Source: a virus. Taken from it: a stretch of DNA of 38,651 bases. Location of the stretch: positions 1 through 38,651 of IMG/VR virus record IMGVR_UViG_3300044858_003573; one strand, given 5' to 3'. Position numbers and translations under genes: made by a program. Positions 15,483-24,085 of the stretch are shown here, piece by piece; positions within the stretch are counted from its first letter, which is position 1; each line of letters begins with the position of its first letter. The notes beneath the pieces are model-generated. The model was not told where the DNA came from. It worked only from the letters and a program-made list of their open reading frames with translations, and did no database searches.

Positions 15483-15761
15483 ATGTTCGCCGAAGACCTC
15501 GCCCCTTTTTTCGATGCCGCCACCGGCTTCGCGCAGGCGTGCGTCTTCAGCAACGGCACCACGGCCAACTGCATCTTCGACAACGGCTACGGCGAGGCGC
15601 TGCAGGGCGCTGGCACCACGCCCACCCTCACCGCGGCCACGGCTGATGTGGCCACCATCGTGCGCGGGCACACCGTCACCATCAACACGGTGAGCTATGC
15701 CGTGGCCAATGTCGAGGCAGATGGCACCGGCGTCACCATCCTGGTGCTGGAGCGCGCGTAA
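15483..15761 (+). CDS. Head-tail joining protein (lambda FII-like)
   Basis: A 92-aa protein. Its start (AEDLAPFFDAATGFAQ), the central GIFD-type strand (CIFDNGYGEALQG), and the final RGHTVTINTVSYAVANVEADGTGV match the gpFII attachment fold: RGDTLTI-like strand, then an x-V-x-x-V-x-x-D-G turn. In lambda FII completes the head so that tails can attach. It lies between head and tail genes as expected. It ends 2 nt before the tail terminator gene. Confidence 0.75.
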   Translation: MFAEDLAPFFDAATGFAQACVFSNGTTANCIFDNGYGEALQGAGTTPTLTAATADVATIVRGHTVTINTVSYAVANVEADGTGVTILVLERA

Positions 15762-15763
15762 CC

Positions 15764-16207
15764 ATGGCGCACATCCGCACCCAGGTCCGCACCGCAGTGC
15801 TGGCAGCCATCACCGGGCTGGCCACCACCGGAGCGCGCGCCTACGTGGCGCACGACCGGCCCCTGATCGCCTCTGAACTGCCCTGCGTGCTGCTGACAGT
15901 GAGCGACACGGCCCAGGCAGAGAGCATCACCTCGGCGCTGCTGCTGCGCCGCACGGTGGCCATCGATGTGCAGGCCGTCGCCAAAGCCACCACCGGCCTG
16001 GCTGACACGCTCGACCAGATCGCCGAAGAGGTCGAGGAAGCCCTGGGCGTGGCGCTCACCGTCGACGGCGAGCAGCTGTTTCTGCGCTACACGGGCACCG
16101 CCCCGGCCGACATCAACTCCGAGACCGACCGCCCGGTGGGTGCCATCAGCATCAACTTCGAGGTCGACTTCTACACCCAAGCCACCAACGCTGGCGCAAT
16201 TTTCTGA
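15764..16207 (+). CDS. Tail terminator / minor tail protein U-like
   Basis: A 147-aa protein with an N-terminal helix (RTQVRTAVLAAITGL), a strand carrying ELPCVLLTVSD, a paired strand LLLRRTVAIDVQAVAK, a long helix (LADTLDQIAEEVEEAL), and a closing strand AISINFEVDFYTQ. This alpha/beta layout and size match gpU-type tail terminators, which cap the tail tube and bind the head connector. In lambda Z sits between FII and U; here FII is followed directly by U and the Z-like gene is at 37981. Confidence 0.8.
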   Translation: MAHIRTQVRTAVLAAITGLATTGARAYVAHDRPLIASELPCVLLTVSDTAQAESITSALLLRRTVAIDVQAVAKATTGLADTLDQIAEEVEEALGVALTVDGEQLFLRYTGTAPADINSETDRPVGAISINFEVDFYTQATNAGAIF

Positions 16208-16222
16208 ACCAGGAGCATCCCC

Positions 16223-16873
16223 ATGGCAATTACCCTTGCAACCGGCACCCAGGTCGCTGTCGCCTCCACCTACGGCACGGGCTTCACCATCACGGCCATC
16301 ACCAACGCCAACCCGGCGGTGGCAACGCTCAGCGCCTCGCACGGCGTGATCGTGGGCGATTTCATCGAGATCACGTCCGGCTGGGACCTGCTCAACAAGC
16401 GCGTCGTGCGCGTCTCGGTAGTTGCCACGAACGATGTGACGCTCGAGGGCATCAACACCAGCGACACCGGCCGCTACCCGGCCGGCAGCGGCACCGGCAC
16501 CGGCCGCGAGATCACCGCCTGGACCAGTATCACGCAGGTGCGCAGCGTCAGCACGTCGGGCGGCGACCTGAACTTTGCAGACATCACCACCATCACTGAC
16601 ACCACCCAGAAGCAGGTGCCAACGACGCGGAGCCCGCAGCAGATCGACTTCGAGTTTTTCGACGACCCCACGCTGTCCTGGTACGCCACCGCGCAAACCG
16701 CGAGCGACACCAACGCGATCACGGCCATCCGCATCATTTTCCCCAACGCCACACGGCTGCTGGGCAACGGCTATCTGAGCCTGCAGAAAAACCCCACGAT
16801 CGAGGTGAACGCACCGCTGACCGCGAGCCTGGGGTTCAGCTCCGTGGCTGACCTGGTCCGCTACGCCACCTGA
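16223..16873 (+). CDS. Major tail tube protein (gpV-like)
   Basis: A 216-aa protein whose copies stack into the tail tube. It has the features of the lambda gpV/Phage_tail_3 group: an N-terminal segment ending in VGDFIEITSGWDLLNKRVVRV, the EITAWTSITQVRSVSTSGGDLNF strand region, and TQKQVPTTRSPQQIDFEFFDD, a typical tube-domain loop plus strand. AGGAGC lies 8 nt upstream of the ATG. It sits between tail terminator and chaperone genes, as in all lambda-type phages. Confidence 0.92.
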   Translation: MAITLATGTQVAVASTYGTGFTITAITNANPAVATLSASHGVIVGDFIEITSGWDLLNKRVVRVSVVATNDVTLEGINTSDTGRYPAGSGTGTGREITAWTSITQVRSVSTSGGDLNFADITTITDTTQKQVPTTRSPQQIDFEFFDDPTLSWYATAQTASDTNAITAIRIIFPNATRLLGNGYLSLQKNPTIEVNAPLTASLGFSSVADLVRYAT

Positions 16874-16875
16874 GC

Positions 16876-17286
16876 ATGCACGCCGTCCAGATCGCAGACC
16901 TGCGCAAGGCGTTCGAGCAGTCCCGCGAGTTCACGCTCTATGTCGGCCCGGCCCAGGAACCCCGGCGCTCTGTCACCCTGCGGGTGCCCACCGAGCACCA
17001 GGTCAAGCTCGCCGGCTTGCGCTGCGGCATTGCTGGCCGGGAAGACCCCGCAGCTCTGGCCCTGCTCGAGCGCGCCTTGCTGCAGGGCGCCATCGTCGGC
17101 TGGAGCAACCTGCTGCAGTGCGACCTGGTGCCCAGCGCTAGCGCAGAGCCGATGCCCTGGGCGGAGGATCTTGTCCCTGTGCTGCTCGACGCCCAGCCCG
17201 ACTGGTGGCGCGAGCCGACCGAAGGCTTGTTCGAGCGCCTGGCCCAGCGCAATGCCCAGCGGGACGCAGCGGCAAAAAACTCATAG
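16876..17286 (+). CDS. Tail assembly chaperone G
   Basis: A 136-aa protein ending at TAG 17284, immediately downstream of a slippery heptamer. It has a beta-rich N-terminus (FTLYVGPAQEPRRSVTLRVPTEHQVKLAGL) and a helical C-terminus (LFERLAQRNAQRDAAAKNS). Its position between tail tube and tape measure is diagnostic for gpG. In lambda gpG coats the tape measure during tail assembly, with gpGT recruiting tube subunits. Stop is 2 nt after the heptamer window, leaving the shifted frame open. Confidence 0.9.
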   Translation: MHAVQIADLRKAFEQSREFTLYVGPAQEPRRSVTLRVPTEHQVKLAGLRCGIAGREDPAALALLERALLQGAIVGWSNLLQCDLVPSASAEPMPWAEDLVPVLLDAQPDWWREPTEGLFERLAQRNAQRDAAAKNS

Positions 17287-17525
17287 GCCGCATCCAGTGG
17301 GACAAGTCCCGCGCGGAGGCGGCCAAACTCGAAGCAGCAGGGTTTGCCGGGCTCGCTGGCGATCCACCCGCCCTGGGCCTGGTCGAGCAACAGGCGGCGC
17401 ACTGCTGGCAGTTTTGCGGCAGTGCATGGGCGCCGGACCTCTGGCCCCTGTACCACGCCCTGTACCCGGTGGACGACTGGCCCCTGCTGATTGAACTGAT
17501 GCAAGAGATCCGCGCACATGTCTGA
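16876..17525 (+). CDS. Tail assembly chaperone GT, made by -1 ribosomal frameshift
   Basis: A -1 slip on A AAA AAC joins 135 residues of G to 81 residues of the T frame, giving about 216 aa. The T part starts LIGRIQWDKSRAEAAKLEAA and includes HCWQFCGSAWAPDLWPLY and a WPLLIELMQEIRAHV end. The T frame has no start codon of its own near the junction with a plausible ribosome site. Its end overlaps the tape-measure start by 8 nt, as usual. The location of the shift matches the gpG/gpGT system. Confidence 0.88.
17274..17280 (+). other. -1 programmed frameshift site A AAA AAC
   Basis: In the G frame the codons are GCA AAA AAC TCA TAG. The heptamer A AAA AAC at 17274-17280 allows both tRNAs to re-pair one base upstream, after which the frame reads CTC ATA GGC and stays open to 17525. 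A GC-rich region follows and could form a stimulatory structure, but I did not resolve a specific hairpin. Confidence 0.88.
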
Positions 17526-19482
17526 CCCAACCATCGTCCTTACCGCCACCGACAACGCCAGCCGCGTGCTGGCCGGTGTGCGTGGCCAGATCGACAAGCT
17601 CAACCTGGTCGGGGCCAAGCTCGGCAACGTGCTGGGCTCCATTGGTGTCGGGTTGAGTGCTGGGGCGCTGGCCGGGCTGGTGAAGGGCATCAACGACGGA
17701 GTGGATGCGCTTAACGACCTGAAGGACGCCAGCGGCGCGAGCATCGAGAACATCTCCGCGCTGGAGGATGTGGCGGCGCGGACGGGCGCCAGTTTTGATA
17801 CGGTCGGCACTGCGCTGATCAAGTTTAATGGCATCCTGAAAGATGCCCGGCCTGGCTCGCAGGCCGAGGCCGCGCTGAACGCTTTGAACCTCAGCGTGAA
17901 GGAGCTGCAGCAGCTGGATCCGGCGGAAGCCTTGCGGCAGACAGCGGTGGCGCTGGCGGGCTTTGCGGACGACGCCAACAAGGCGAGACTCACGCAGGAG
18001 CTGTTTGGCAAGTCTCTGCGCGATGTCGCGCCGTTCCTGACGGATCTGGCCAAGCAGGGCCGCCTCGTGGGCACCGTTACCGCCGAACAGGCCGCAGAGG
18101 CGGAGAAATTCAATCTACAGCTCTTTGAGCTCCAGAAGAACGCGAAGGACCTAAGCCGCATTTTGACCAATGACCTGGTCACAGGCTTCAACAATGCCGC
18201 AGCGGCTCTCAGGGAAAGCGGCCTGATTGAAGGCCTGCGCACACTGCTGACTGGTGACGACCGCTACAAGAACAACAAGGCGCTCTTCGAGCAGACCGAG
18301 ATCCTGCTGAACCTGGAGAAGGCCCTCCAAGACCAGCGCGGCCAGGGGTTCGCTGAGGACTCGCGTGTAGTCAACAACACGAAGGCGCAGATCGCCGGCA
18401 TAAAGGAGCAGCTGCGCGTCACCCAAAACTATCGCAAGGTGCTGGACAGCTTCGCATCTGCGCCGGCGGTTGCAGGGCCGCTGCCGTCGGTGGGTGGTAT
18501 CGGCGGCGGGTCCAAAGCGAATCCTGGCGGCGAATCAAGCCTAGCGGTTGTCCGGTCGCAGGAAAACGCGATGGAGCGCTACATGGAGACCCTCAAGCGC
18601 ACGCTGGAAGCAGAACAAGACTTGACCGAGGTCCAAAAGGCCCGCATCCGCATCGCTGAAAACTTGGGGCGCACAACCAATGCCATCGCCAACCAGGCGA
18701 TATTGGGCATTGCGGAGGAGATCGACAAGCAGCGCGAGCTCAAGAAGGCGATACAGGAAGCGGTCAGAGAGGGCGCCGAGCTCGATGCCGGCCTGATCGC
18801 CGGCGAGGGAGCAGCGCAGGCGGAGGAGCGCCGAAGGGCACAGGAGCGCCAGGCGCAGCTCAAGGGCCTGCTGAGTAACACCGATGAGGAGCGCCTTGCG
18901 CGCATCCGCGAAAACGTCGAGCTTCTGGCCGAAGAGTTCTCCGCCGGCCGGCTGGCCGGCGGCGTGGAGCAGTACATCCAGGCCGTGCAGAACGCCGTCG
19001 GCCAGACCGGAGAAGCAGTCGAGAAAACCAAAAGCGCGGTGGACGAGCTCAACCTGTCCTTCGCCAGCGCCTTCGAGGACGCCATCGTCGGCGGCAAATC
19101 CTTCCAGGACGTTCTCAAGGGCATCGGCCAGGACATCCTTCGCCTCAGCATCAGGCGAGCCATCACCGAGCCGCTGGGCGGGTTCCTCACCAGCGCACTG
19201 GGCGGCCTGCTGAGCTTTGACGGTGGCGGCTACACCGGCAGCGGCGCGCGCGCCGGCGGCCTGGACGGCAAGGGCGGATTCCTGAGCCTGCTGCACCCGC
19301 GCGAAACCGTGATTGACCACACCAAGGGTGGCACCGCCGGCGGCACCGTGAACCTGTACCTGACGCAAAACAACGGCGCGCTGGTCACCCCGCAGGAGCT
19401 GGCCCGCAACAACGAGCAGCTGGTGCGCCAGATCCAGGGTGGCCTGCTGCGTAGCCAGCAATACGGGGGCGCACTGGCATGA
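17518..19482 (+). CDS. Tape measure protein (gpH-like)
   Basis: This 654-aa protein sets tail length and is ejected with DNA. It begins TIVLTATDNASRVLAGVRGQI, typical of tape measure N-termini, with a Gly/Ala hydrophobic stretch at about 35-60. Long helical coiled-coil regions fill residues 130-560. The C-terminal SFASAFEDAIVGGKSFQDVL and GGYTGSGARAGGL...HPRETVIDH segments match the lambda tape-measure C-terminal domain. Using roughly 0.15 nm per residue, tail length would be about 100 nm. It starts within the T frame end and overlaps the next gene by 4 nt. Confidence 0.95.
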   Translation: MSDPTIVLTATDNASRVLAGVRGQIDKLNLVGAKLGNVLGSIGVGLSAGALAGLVKGINDGVDALNDLKDASGASIENISALEDVAARTGASFDTVGTALIKFNGILKDARPGSQAEAALNALNLSVKELQQLDPAEALRQTAVALAGFADDANKARLTQELFGKSLRDVAPFLTDLAKQGRLVGTVTAEQAAEAEKFNLQLFELQKNAKDLSRILTNDLVTGFNNAAAALRESGLIEGLRTLLTGDDRYKNNKALFEQTEILLNLEKALQDQRGQGFAEDSRVVNNTKAQIAGIKEQLRVTQNYRKVLDSFASAPAVAGPLPSVGGIGGGSKANPGGESSLAVVRSQENAMERYMETLKRTLEAEQDLTEVQKARIRIAENLGRTTNAIANQAILGIAEEIDKQRELKKAIQEAVREGAELDAGLIAGEGAAQAEERRRAQERQAQLKGLLSNTDEERLARIRENVELLAEEFSAGRLAGGVEQYIQAVQNAVGQTGEAVEKTKSAVDELNLSFASAFEDAIVGGKSFQDVLKGIGQDILRLSIRRAITEPLGGFLTSALGGLLSFDGGGYTGSGARAGGLDGKGGFLSLLHPRETVIDHTKGGTAGGTVNLYLTQNNGALVTPQELARNNEQLVRQIQGGLLRSQQYGGALA

Positions 19483-20075
19483 GCACCATCACCCGCCCCG
19501 CCCAGTTCATCCCGCGCGCCTGCACCCTCATGCTGGCCACCAACCAGCGGGTGAGCGCTTCGCCCTTTGGCGGCAGCGAGCAGGCGGTGGACATGCTCAA
19601 CGACCGCTGGATGATGTCCGTGGACCTCCCGCCGTCCAGCCACGCCAACGCCGCATGGCTGGAGGCATTCATCGCCTCCATGCGCGGCCAGACCAATGTG
19701 GTGGCCCTGTACCACTTCGCCCGGTCGCAGCCGCGTGGCACGGCTCGAGGCACCATGCTGACGAACGGCTCGGTAGCCCAAGGCGCTTCCTCCATCGCCA
19801 TCGACGGTATCACCCCCAGCACCGGCACCTTATTGGCCGGCGACATGCTGGGCGTCAGCGGCCAGCTGTTCATGGTGGCGGCAGATGTCACGGCCGCCGG
19901 CGGCGCGGCCACGGTGTCCATCGTCAACCGGGTGCGGGTCGCAATCGGTGACAACGTGGCTGTCACCTGGGACCGGCCCACCGTTCTGTTCCGCCTGGTG
20001 TCTTCGCCGAGCGTCGCCTTTGCACCTGGCCTGGCCACGCCCACCGGCCTGGACTTTGCCGAGGCCATCGCGTGA
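19479..20075 (+). CDS. Tail tip / distal tail protein
   Basis: A 198-aa protein immediately downstream of the tape measure, with overlapping start (ATGA). Strands are arranged as FIPRACTLMLATNQRVSASPFGG, DRWMMSVDLPPSS and TVLFRLVSSPSVAFAP. The middle (GSVAQGASSIAIDGITPSTGTLLAGDMLGVSGQLF) is an inserted beta domain common in phage tail-tip proteins. Position equals that of lambda gpM/gpL. Probably part of the tail tip at the tube's distal end. No enzyme motif is seen. Confidence 0.7.
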   Translation: MSTITRPAQFIPRACTLMLATNQRVSASPFGGSEQAVDMLNDRWMMSVDLPPSSHANAAWLEAFIASMRGQTNVVALYHFARSQPRGTARGTMLTNGSVAQGASSIAIDGITPSTGTLLAGDMLGVSGQLFMVAADVTAAGGAATVSIVNRVRVAIGDNVAVTWDRPTVLFRLVSSPSVAFAPGLATPTGLDFAEAIA

Positions 20076-20647
20076 AAACCCTCTCCGCCCCGGTACTCAC
20101 AGCCCTGGCCAGCGACGCCGTGGCCATCGTGCAGCTGGTCGAGCTCGTCTTTTCCAGCGGCACGATCCGCCTGAACAGCTCCAACTGGAACCTGGCCTAC
20201 GGCGGCAACACCTACACCGGAGCGTATGGCCTGGGCAGTGTCAGCCCGGTCACCGACCAGCCAGGAGAGGTGCAGGGCATCACCCTGGTGCTGAGCGGCG
20301 GCGACCCGCTGCGCATCGCCCTGGCTCTGGACTCTGCAGACGAGGTGCAGGGCGCGACCGTGCGCATCCGCACCGCCGTCATCAGCACGACCGACTACAC
20401 CGTGCTGGACGCCCCGCTGGACTGGGTGGGCAAGTGCGACACCATGAGCATCGGCGAAGACGGCCTGCAGGCCGAGATCCGCGTCAGTGCCGAGTCCAAC
20501 GCCGTCGACCTGCTGCGCGGCACGCCGGTGACCCTGAGCGACGCCGACCAGCAAGCCCTGTTCCCTGGCGACCTAGCCTTCCAGTACGTCGTCAGCCAGA
20601 TCGACCAGCCGGTGATCTGGCCCAGCAGGGAGTTCTTCTTCAAATGA
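20072..20647 (+). CDS. Tail tip / baseplate hub-like protein
   Basis: A 191-aa protein with the pattern LVELVFSSGTIRLNSSNWNLAYGGNTYTG near its start, a recognisable opening of DUF2163-like/gpL-type tail hub proteins, followed by ITLVLSGGDPLRIALALD and RIRTAVIS strands. It lies between a distal tail protein and the K-like peptidase, mirroring the lambda M-L-K-I-J order. It overlaps both neighbours by 4 nt, so all tip proteins are co-translated. The family label is approximate. Confidence 0.7.
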   Translation: MKTLSAPVLTALASDAVAIVQLVELVFSSGTIRLNSSNWNLAYGGNTYTGAYGLGSVSPVTDQPGEVQGITLVLSGGDPLRIALALDSADEVQGATVRIRTAVISTTDYTVLDAPLDWVGKCDTMSIGEDGLQAEIRVSAESNAVDLLRGTPVTLSDADQQALFPGDLAFQYVVSQIDQPVIWPSREFFFK

Positions 20648-21048
20648 CCCGCCTGCCAGACTGGCGCCTGCATTTCGACTCCCTCATCTCCGAGCGCATG
20701 CACCAGCGCTTCCAGTGGGGCGTGAACGACTGCGCGCTGTTTGCCGCCGACGCCGTCAAGGCCATCACCGGCGTGGATCTCGCCACCGGGCTGCGCGGCC
20801 ACTGCACCGCCCGCCAGGCGCTGCGCACCATCCGCAAAAATGGCGATTTGTTCGGTATCGCCTGCAGGGCACTGGGCTCTGCCAGTGGCGTGCACAACGC
20901 CCGCGAGGGCGACGTGCTGCTCGTCAGCATGGGCAAGCGAACCGCTTTGGGCGTGCTGCTCGATGGTGGCATGCTGGTCGGCCCGGGCGCCGGCGGGCTG
21001 TGTTCCGCTCCGCTGTCTGATGCGCTTTGCGCCTGGAGGGTTGGCTGA
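20644..21048 (+). CDS. NlpC/P60-like tail protein (DUF6950-type, gpK position)
   Basis: A 134-aa protein with the signature FQWGVNDCALFAADAVKAITG near residue 20, containing the Cys of the NlpC-like DC motif, then LRGHCTARQALRTIRKNG. The second catalytic His segment is not clear, and the sequence resembles the small DUF6950 family found at the gpK position in tail operons. It may degrade cell-wall peptides during DNA entry or be a non-catalytic homologue. Start at 20644 overlaps the previous stop (ATGA). Confidence 0.75.
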   Translation: MTRLPDWRLHFDSLISERMHQRFQWGVNDCALFAADAVKAITGVDLATGLRGHCTARQALRTIRKNGDLFGIACRALGSASGVHNAREGDVLLVSMGKRTALGVLLDGGMLVGPGAGGLCSAPLSDALCAWRVG

Positions 21049-24000
21049 TGCCCACCTTCATCGGCACGGTAGTGGCCAACATCGCCCTGGGCCTTGGAGC
21101 CGGTGCCGGCACGGCACTGACCATTGCCAGCTTCGCGGCAAACTACGGGCTGATCCTGGGCGGCCTGGCGCTGTCGTCCAACGCCCAGAAAAACGCCAAA
21201 CGCAAGGCCCGCGAGCAGTACAACGCCGCGCAGGTGGAACGCATCGCCAACGTGTCGAGCACCGTCGCCCCGCGCGAGCTGGTGCTGGGGCGCGTGCGCA
21301 AGGGCGGCAGCGTGTTCTACCGCGCCAGCACCGGCAGCAACAAGGCCACCTTCGTGATGCTGGTGGCCCTGGCTGGCCACGAAATCGACGCGGTCGAGCA
21401 GATCTACCTGAACGACCAGGCCGTTACGCTGGACGGCAATGGCAACGTCCAGGAAGCGCCTTACCTGATCACCAGCAGCCTCACGGCCAGCGTGACGGCG
21501 AACAGCAGCGGCATTGCTACGCTCGGGCATACACCCGTTGCTGGCTCGGTCTACGCCTACACCGGCACCCAGTCCGGCCCGGATGGTGACATTGTGAATG
21601 TCAACGCTACCGTCTCTGGCGTGACCGTCACCACCTCGCCCAACGCCACGGTGGTGTATCAGTACGCGAACAACGGCAGCCACGCCAACATCCGCGCAGT
21701 GCTGGGCTCCGACAGCCAGGCCGCGGACTCTGCCCTCATCACCCTGCTGCCATCAGCTTGGACTGCGGCGCACCGGGCGCGCGGCGTGGCCTACCTGGTG
21801 TGCACCTTCCAATATTCGGAGACCGCATTCCCCAACGGCCTGCCGGTGGTGTCTGCGGTGATCCGTGGCGCCAAGGTCTACGACCCGCGCACGACCACCA
21901 CCGCCTGGAGCCAGAACCCCGCGCTGCTGCTGCGCCATGTGTACCAGCACCCCAGCTTCGGCAAGTCGGCGGTCAGCGCGGAGGAAGACGCCCGCATCAT
22001 CACCGCGGCCAACGCCTGCGAGACCTCCACCGGCTACGTGGTGGGCGGCGTGACCGACACGCAGCAGCTCTACCGCGCCGCCCTTGCCGTCCCCTTCGGC
22101 GCTGACGGCTGGGACGTGATGGACGACCTGGCCCAGGCCATGGGCGGGTCATGCGCGTTTGCCGGTGGCCAGCTGTACCTGCGCGCAGGCGTCTGGACGG
22201 CCCCGGTGCTGGCCCTGGCCGACGCCGATCTGGCCGTAGTCGAGCGCAACGGTGCCAGCGAAAGCCAGCGCCCCATCAGCATCAGCGTGCACAAGGAGCG
22301 GGCGCAGAAGTTCAACTCCGTCAACGTGACGATCTGGGACGCTGCGCAAGACTACAAGCAGGTCGCCCTCACGCCGCTGACCAGCTCCGCCCTGGTTACC
22401 CGCGACGGCGCCACGCTGGCCCAGGCCGTCACCTACAGCGCCATTGGCTACGCCCCCCAGGCCCTGCATGTTGCTGGGGTGATGATGCGAGATGCACGCG
22501 ACCCGCTCACCGTGGTGCTGCCTTTCAAAACCAAAGCCTACCCGGTCGAGGTGTTTGACAACATCACGCTGACGCTGTCGCGATACGGCTGGTCTGCGAA
22601 GCCCTTCCAGGTCATGTCCCGCGAGTGGACGCAGGACGGCCGGCTGCAGCTCACCCTGAAGGAGACCGCCGAGTCCATCTACACCCGGGACGCGGCGTTC
22701 TCAGCGCAGGGTGGGGCGCCCAACACCAGCATACCGTCGCCGTGGTACGTGCCGCCGGTGGGCCCGCTCACCATCTCCAGCGGCACCGCTGAGCTGGTGC
22801 GCCAGGCAGACGGGTCGGTCAAGAGCCGCATGCGCGTGAGCTGGGCCCCCATCAACGATGCCAGCGTAACCGATGGCGGCACGGTCGAGATCCAGTACCG
22901 TGACGCGCTGAGCGCCGGCGCCTGGGCATCGGTGCAGATCGCCGGCAACGAGTCGCAGGCCGTGATCACCGATGTACAGGACTCCGTCTACTACCTGGTG
23001 CGCGCCCGTGCCCGCAACCGGCTGGCCATCGGCGACTGGAGCGTGCAGGTGCAGCACCAGGTGCTGGGCAAGACCGAAGCGCCGCCCGATGTCGACAGCC
23101 TGGCCGTCAACGGGCTGGTTCTGACCTGGCCGCCGGTGGCCGCCATCGACCTGGCTGGCTACCGGCTGCGCGCCATTGCAGGCAGCACTGCCAACTGGGG
23201 CGGCGGCTTTGCGTTGCATGAAGGCATCATCACCGACCCGCCCTACACGCTCAGCGCTTCGCTCGGGGGCCTGTACACCTACATGGTCGTGGCGGTGGAC
23301 ACCTCCGGCAACGAGTCGGCCACGCCGGCCAGCATCTCTGCCAGCAGCACCTACACGCTGGCCGGCAACACGCTGGAGTCATGGCCACAGGCGCCGCTGT
23401 TTGAGGGCACGAAAGTCGCCGGCACCGTCTCCGGCGGCCTGCTCGTTGCCGATTCCACCGGCACGCTCTTCTGGGGTTCGGACAGCAACCTGCACTGGAG
23501 CGGCGACTCCAGCCTATACTGGGGTGCGACGAGCTACAGCGCGATGGTCTACACCTTTGGCATCGGGCCCAGCTCGCCTGGCCTGCTGGTGCTGCAGTCC
23601 GAGATCGCGGGCGACGTGGTCAGTGTCGACATGCGCCGGGGCAGTGTCGCTGCATTCTGGAGCAGTGACGCCGCCGCCTTCTGGACCAGCGACCCCGCCG
23701 CCTTCTGGTCGCCGATCACCGCAGCCTGGGCTCCTTGGCCTGGCGCTCTTGAGGTGGTGGCTGGCGAGTACATCGAGCTGCGGGTCACCACCAGCTCGGG
23801 CGCCACCCAGGGCGTGATCACCACGCTGACCGCTTATCTGGATGTGCCCACGGTGGAGGACTACGTCGACAACGCCGTGGTGTCTGCCATCGGCACCCGG
23901 CTGCCGCTGGGCAAAACCTTCCGCGTCATCAAAAACATCCAGCTCACCGTGCAGCAAGACGGCGGCAGCGCTGTCACGGCACGCTGGGTCGACAAGCTGG

Positions 24001-24083
24001 CCACTGGCCCGCTTGTGCAAGCCCTAGACACCTCCGGCAACCCTGTCGCGTCCACGGTGGACGCCTACATCAAAGGATACTGA
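21048..24083 (+). CDS. Central tail-tip host specificity protein (gpJ-like)
   Basis: A 1011-aa protein that forms the tail-tip hub and central fibre. ATG 21048 is preceded by GGAGGG at a 7-nt distance and overlaps the upstream TGA; an earlier in-frame ATG at 21027 lacks this. The N-terminus is hydrophobic (FIGTVVANIALGLGAGAGTALTI) as in many gpJ-like tip proteins. The hub domain follows (NVSSTVAPRELVLGRVRKGGSVFY), then FN3-like units (LRVSWAP-type and LAVNGLVLTWPPVAAIDLAGY). Near residues 800-905 are two clusters of W-S-D/W-G-S repeats (FWGSDSNLHWSGDSSLYWG; AAFWSSDAAAFWTSDPAAFW). Confidence 0.9.
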   Translation: MPTFIGTVVANIALGLGAGAGTALTIASFAANYGLILGGLALSSNAQKNAKRKAREQYNAAQVERIANVSSTVAPRELVLGRVRKGGSVFYRASTGSNKATFVMLVALAGHEIDAVEQIYLNDQAVTLDGNGNVQEAPYLITSSLTASVTANSSGIATLGHTPVAGSVYAYTGTQSGPDGDIVNVNATVSGVTVTTSPNATVVYQYANNGSHANIRAVLGSDSQAADSALITLLPSAWTAAHRARGVAYLVCTFQYSETAFPNGLPVVSAVIRGAKVYDPRTTTTAWSQNPALLLRHVYQHPSFGKSAVSAEEDARIITAANACETSTGYVVGGVTDTQQLYRAALAVPFGADGWDVMDDLAQAMGGSCAFAGGQLYLRAGVWTAPVLALADADLAVVERNGASESQRPISISVHKERAQKFNSVNVTIWDAAQDYKQVALTPLTSSALVTRDGATLAQAVTYSAIGYAPQALHVAGVMMRDARDPLTVVLPFKTKAYPVEVFDNITLTLSRYGWSAKPFQVMSREWTQDGRLQLTLKETAESIYTRDAAFSAQGGAPNTSIPSPWYVPPVGPLTISSGTAELVRQADGSVKSRMRVSWAPINDASVTDGGTVEIQYRDALSAGAWASVQIAGNESQAVITDVQDSVYYLVRARARNRLAIGDWSVQVQHQVLGKTEAPPDVDSLAVNGLVLTWPPVAAIDLAGYRLRAIAGSTANWGGGFALHEGIITDPPYTLSASLGGLYTYMVVAVDTSGNESATPASISASSTYTLAGNTLESWPQAPLFEGTKVAGTVSGGLLVADSTGTLFWGSDSNLHWSGDSSLYWGATSYSAMVYTFGIGPSSPGLLVLQSEIAGDVVSVDMRRGSVAAFWSSDAAAFWTSDPAAFWSPITAAWAPWPGALEVVAGEYIELRVTTSSGATQGVITTLTAYLDVPTVEDYVDNAVVSAIGTRLPLGKTFRVIKNIQLTVQQDGGSAVTARWVDKLATGPLVQALDTSGNPVASTVDAYIKGY

Positions 24084-24085
24084 CC

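Noticed and set aside
16938-18242. 434-codon open frame antisense to tail chaperone and tape measure
   Set aside because: Ser/Arg/Leu-rich translation without structure, overlapping three well-supported genes.
23400-23720. Diversity-generating retroelement target in the gpJ-like gene (repeated W-S-D motifs)
   Set aside because: No reverse transcriptase or template repeat anywhere in the window.
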